Below, in pieces: positions 3,871 to 5,091 of a DNA stretch of 5,091 nt. Numbering within the stretch: the stretch's first letter is position 1; each line of letters opens with the position of its first letter. The position numbers were made by a program, and so were the translations under genes. This DNA comes from Limnochordia bacterium (GTDB taxonomy: Bacteria; Bacillota; Limnochordia; Darwinibacteriales; DTU012). Location: assembly GCA_007116995.1 (NCBI GenBank), contig SKHL01000113.1, forward strand, positions 1 through 5,091, given 5' to 3'. The notes under the pieces are model-generated. The model searched no databases. It was given only the letters and a program-made list of their open reading frames with translations, and was not told the DNA's origin.

Positions 3871-5091
3871 AGAAAGCACTTTAATTTATTTTTGTTTGCA
3901 TGTTTCTTAACATCCATTGGCTTTTTAATCTATTCCTTCCGCGCGTTCTCGTTTCCAATAGATATCAGTCTCCTGTTATTTGGCGGATTACTACTGTTTA
4001 ATGCTAACCATCAGATAAAAAGTGAAACTGCTAGTTTTTCTATTACGTTTCCCCTCTTATTTCCAGTAATTGCTTTTTATGGACCGGCATGGGCTTGCTT
4101 ATTGGCCAGTTGGGGATCGATTTCACTTGATGAATTTGACGATAACTCTTGGCCTGTGTTTGCTTTTAACAGAGGATTATTAGGTTTGTCCGCAGGAGTT
4201 AGCAGCCTGGTTTTTCATCATCTCCATGGAATAGAAAATCTAGTAACAGCTCTACTAGCGGCTACATTTACTTACTCACTGGTTAATGCCATTATCTATG
4301 CTATTGCTCGTCAGCTCCAACAACCAGGAAGTAGTATTTCCATTCTATGGGAGAACCAAAAAACACTAATCCCGTCGTTTGCACTAGCCGCCTTCTTTAG
4401 CTATGCATATCAGACATTTAATGTTTTTGGGGTAATCGGTGTATTCTATCTGTTTATCACTGTCCGATCGGGAGCGCTGTTAGGCCATCTTGAAACAAAC
4501 TACCGAATCTCTTTAATTCGCTCTCTGTTAAGAGCAGTGTACGCTAAGGACCACGACTTAATGGAACACCTGGAAAATGTAGCCCATTACAGCAAAAAGC
4601 TGGCCAAGCGATGCGGATATCCCCGCTGGAAGCTACAACTGCTAGATGAAGCTTCCTATTTCCACGATATCGGCAAATTAGAAATATCCGATACCATCTT
4701 AAAAAAGCCGGAGCGCTTAACGGAAGAAGAGTACGCAGAGATGCAAAACCATCCGGTGAAAGGCATGGAGTTTTTAAGAGAAATCCCACTACCCCGCACT
4801 CATAAACAAATGGTGGCAAACATTGCTAACTATCATCACGAGCGCTATGACGGACAGGGATACCCGAGCGGATTAAAAGGCGAGGACATCCCCTTAGAAG
4901 CCCGCATCGTTGCCATTGCCGATACCTGGGATGCTATGACAGGCAGTCGCTGTTATCGTAAACCCCTGCCACTGTCGGAAGCAGTTGCAGAGATGAAGCT
5001 TGTCGCTGGGACACAACTAGATCCTAAGCTGGTCCAGGACTTCGTGGCTATTATTGAAGAAGAGGGCATAACCCAGCCCGACGCCTTTAAT
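3865..5091 (+). CDS. Polytopic membrane HD-GYP c-di-GMP phosphodiesterase (partial, 3' end off the right edge)
   Basis: 409 codons are visible, open at the right edge and probably near the natural end. Residues about 8-205 are very hydrophobic, with roughly six to seven membrane segments (for example 8-26, 60-82, 127-145 and 165-205), forming an integral-membrane sensor-like domain I cannot assign to a named family. A short linker leads to a cytoplasmic HD-GYP domain with its metal and catalytic motifs present: H235, H267-D268 in HDIGK, H296, H324-H325 in HHERYDGQGYP, and D353 in ADTWDAMT. GLKGEDIPLEARI and GTQLDPKLV match the family closely. Such enzymes hydrolyse c-di-GMP to pGpG and GMP. 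ATG at 3865 follows GAGGTGAG at good spacing and starts just before the first membrane segment. It opposes the divergent diguanylate cyclase in function. The ligand sensed by the membrane part is unknown; the micropeptide encoded just upstream is a candidate only by proximity. Confidence 0.95.
   Translation, partial: MGRKHFNLFLFACFLTSIGFLIYSFRAFSFPIDISLLLFGGLLLFNANHQIKSETASFSITFPLLFPVIAFYGPAWACLLASWGSISLDEFDDNSWPVFAFNRGLLGLSAGVSSLVFHHLHGIENLVTALLAATFTYSLVNAIIYAIARQLQQPGSSISILWENQKTLIPSFALAAFFSYAYQTFNVFGVIGVFYLFITVRSGALLGHLETNYRISLIRSLLRAVYAKDHDLMEHLENVAHYSKKLAKRCGYPRWKLQLLDEASYFHDIGKLEISDTILKKPERLTEEEYAEMQNHPVKGMEFLREIPLPRTHKQMVANIANYHHERYDGQGYPSGLKGEDIPLEARIVAIADTWDAMTGSRCYRKPLPLSEAVAEMKLVAGTQLDPKLVQDFVAIIEEEGITQPDAFN

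Noticed and set aside
4544..4819. Open minus-strand frame of 91 codons
   Set aside because: It is antisense to the HD-GYP catalytic domain and has no ribosome binding site or domain pattern.

Overview
This window looks like a Bacillota (Firmicutes) chromosome, most likely a member of the Clostridia. The evidence is a moderate, AT-leaning composition and very strong GGAGG-type ribosome binding sites about 7-8 bases before every start. TTG and GTG starts are used, and the domain types (SARP-like regulator, GGDEF and HD-GYP proteins) are common in such bacteria. I cannot name genus or species.

Left half, minus strand: a diguanylate cyclase gene (2495 down to 840) has an N-terminal receiver, a central intact GGDEF domain and a C-terminal PAS domain. 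It is followed 114 bases later by a SARP/BTAD-type winged-helix regulator that starts at an unusual TTG (725) and runs off the left edge. The spacer between them holds a perfect 14-bp palindrome overlapping a 7-bp hairpin.

Middle: about 400 bases without a gene (2538-2938) separate the two divergent transcription units. This region has an 11-bp interrupted hairpin (2728-2755) and a cluster of palindromes (2826-2837, 2838-2850, 2881-2900) just upstream of the rightward genes. I found no convincing consensus promoter and no known riboswitch.

Right half, plus strand: an unrecognised 211-residue protein (2939-3574) is followed by a 32-codon gene for a signal-peptide-like micropeptide (3645-3743) with a predicted 8-residue mature end. 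A terminator-like hairpin comes next, then a polytopic membrane HD-GYP phosphodiesterase (3865 to beyond the right edge). A perfect 10-bp inverted repeat brackets the micropeptide gene.

Taken together, one c-di-GMP synthase and one c-di-GMP hydrolase are transcribed divergently. They sit beside a regulator with TPR-like repeats and a small exported peptide. The enzyme assignments rest on intact motifs. The idea that the peptide is a signal feeding into c-di-GMP turnover or into the BTAD regulator is my inference from gene proximity. The most unusual points are the micropeptide and its RNA context, the degenerate receiver (Asn in place of the phosphoacceptor Asp) on an otherwise intact cyclase, and the unknown 211-residue protein.
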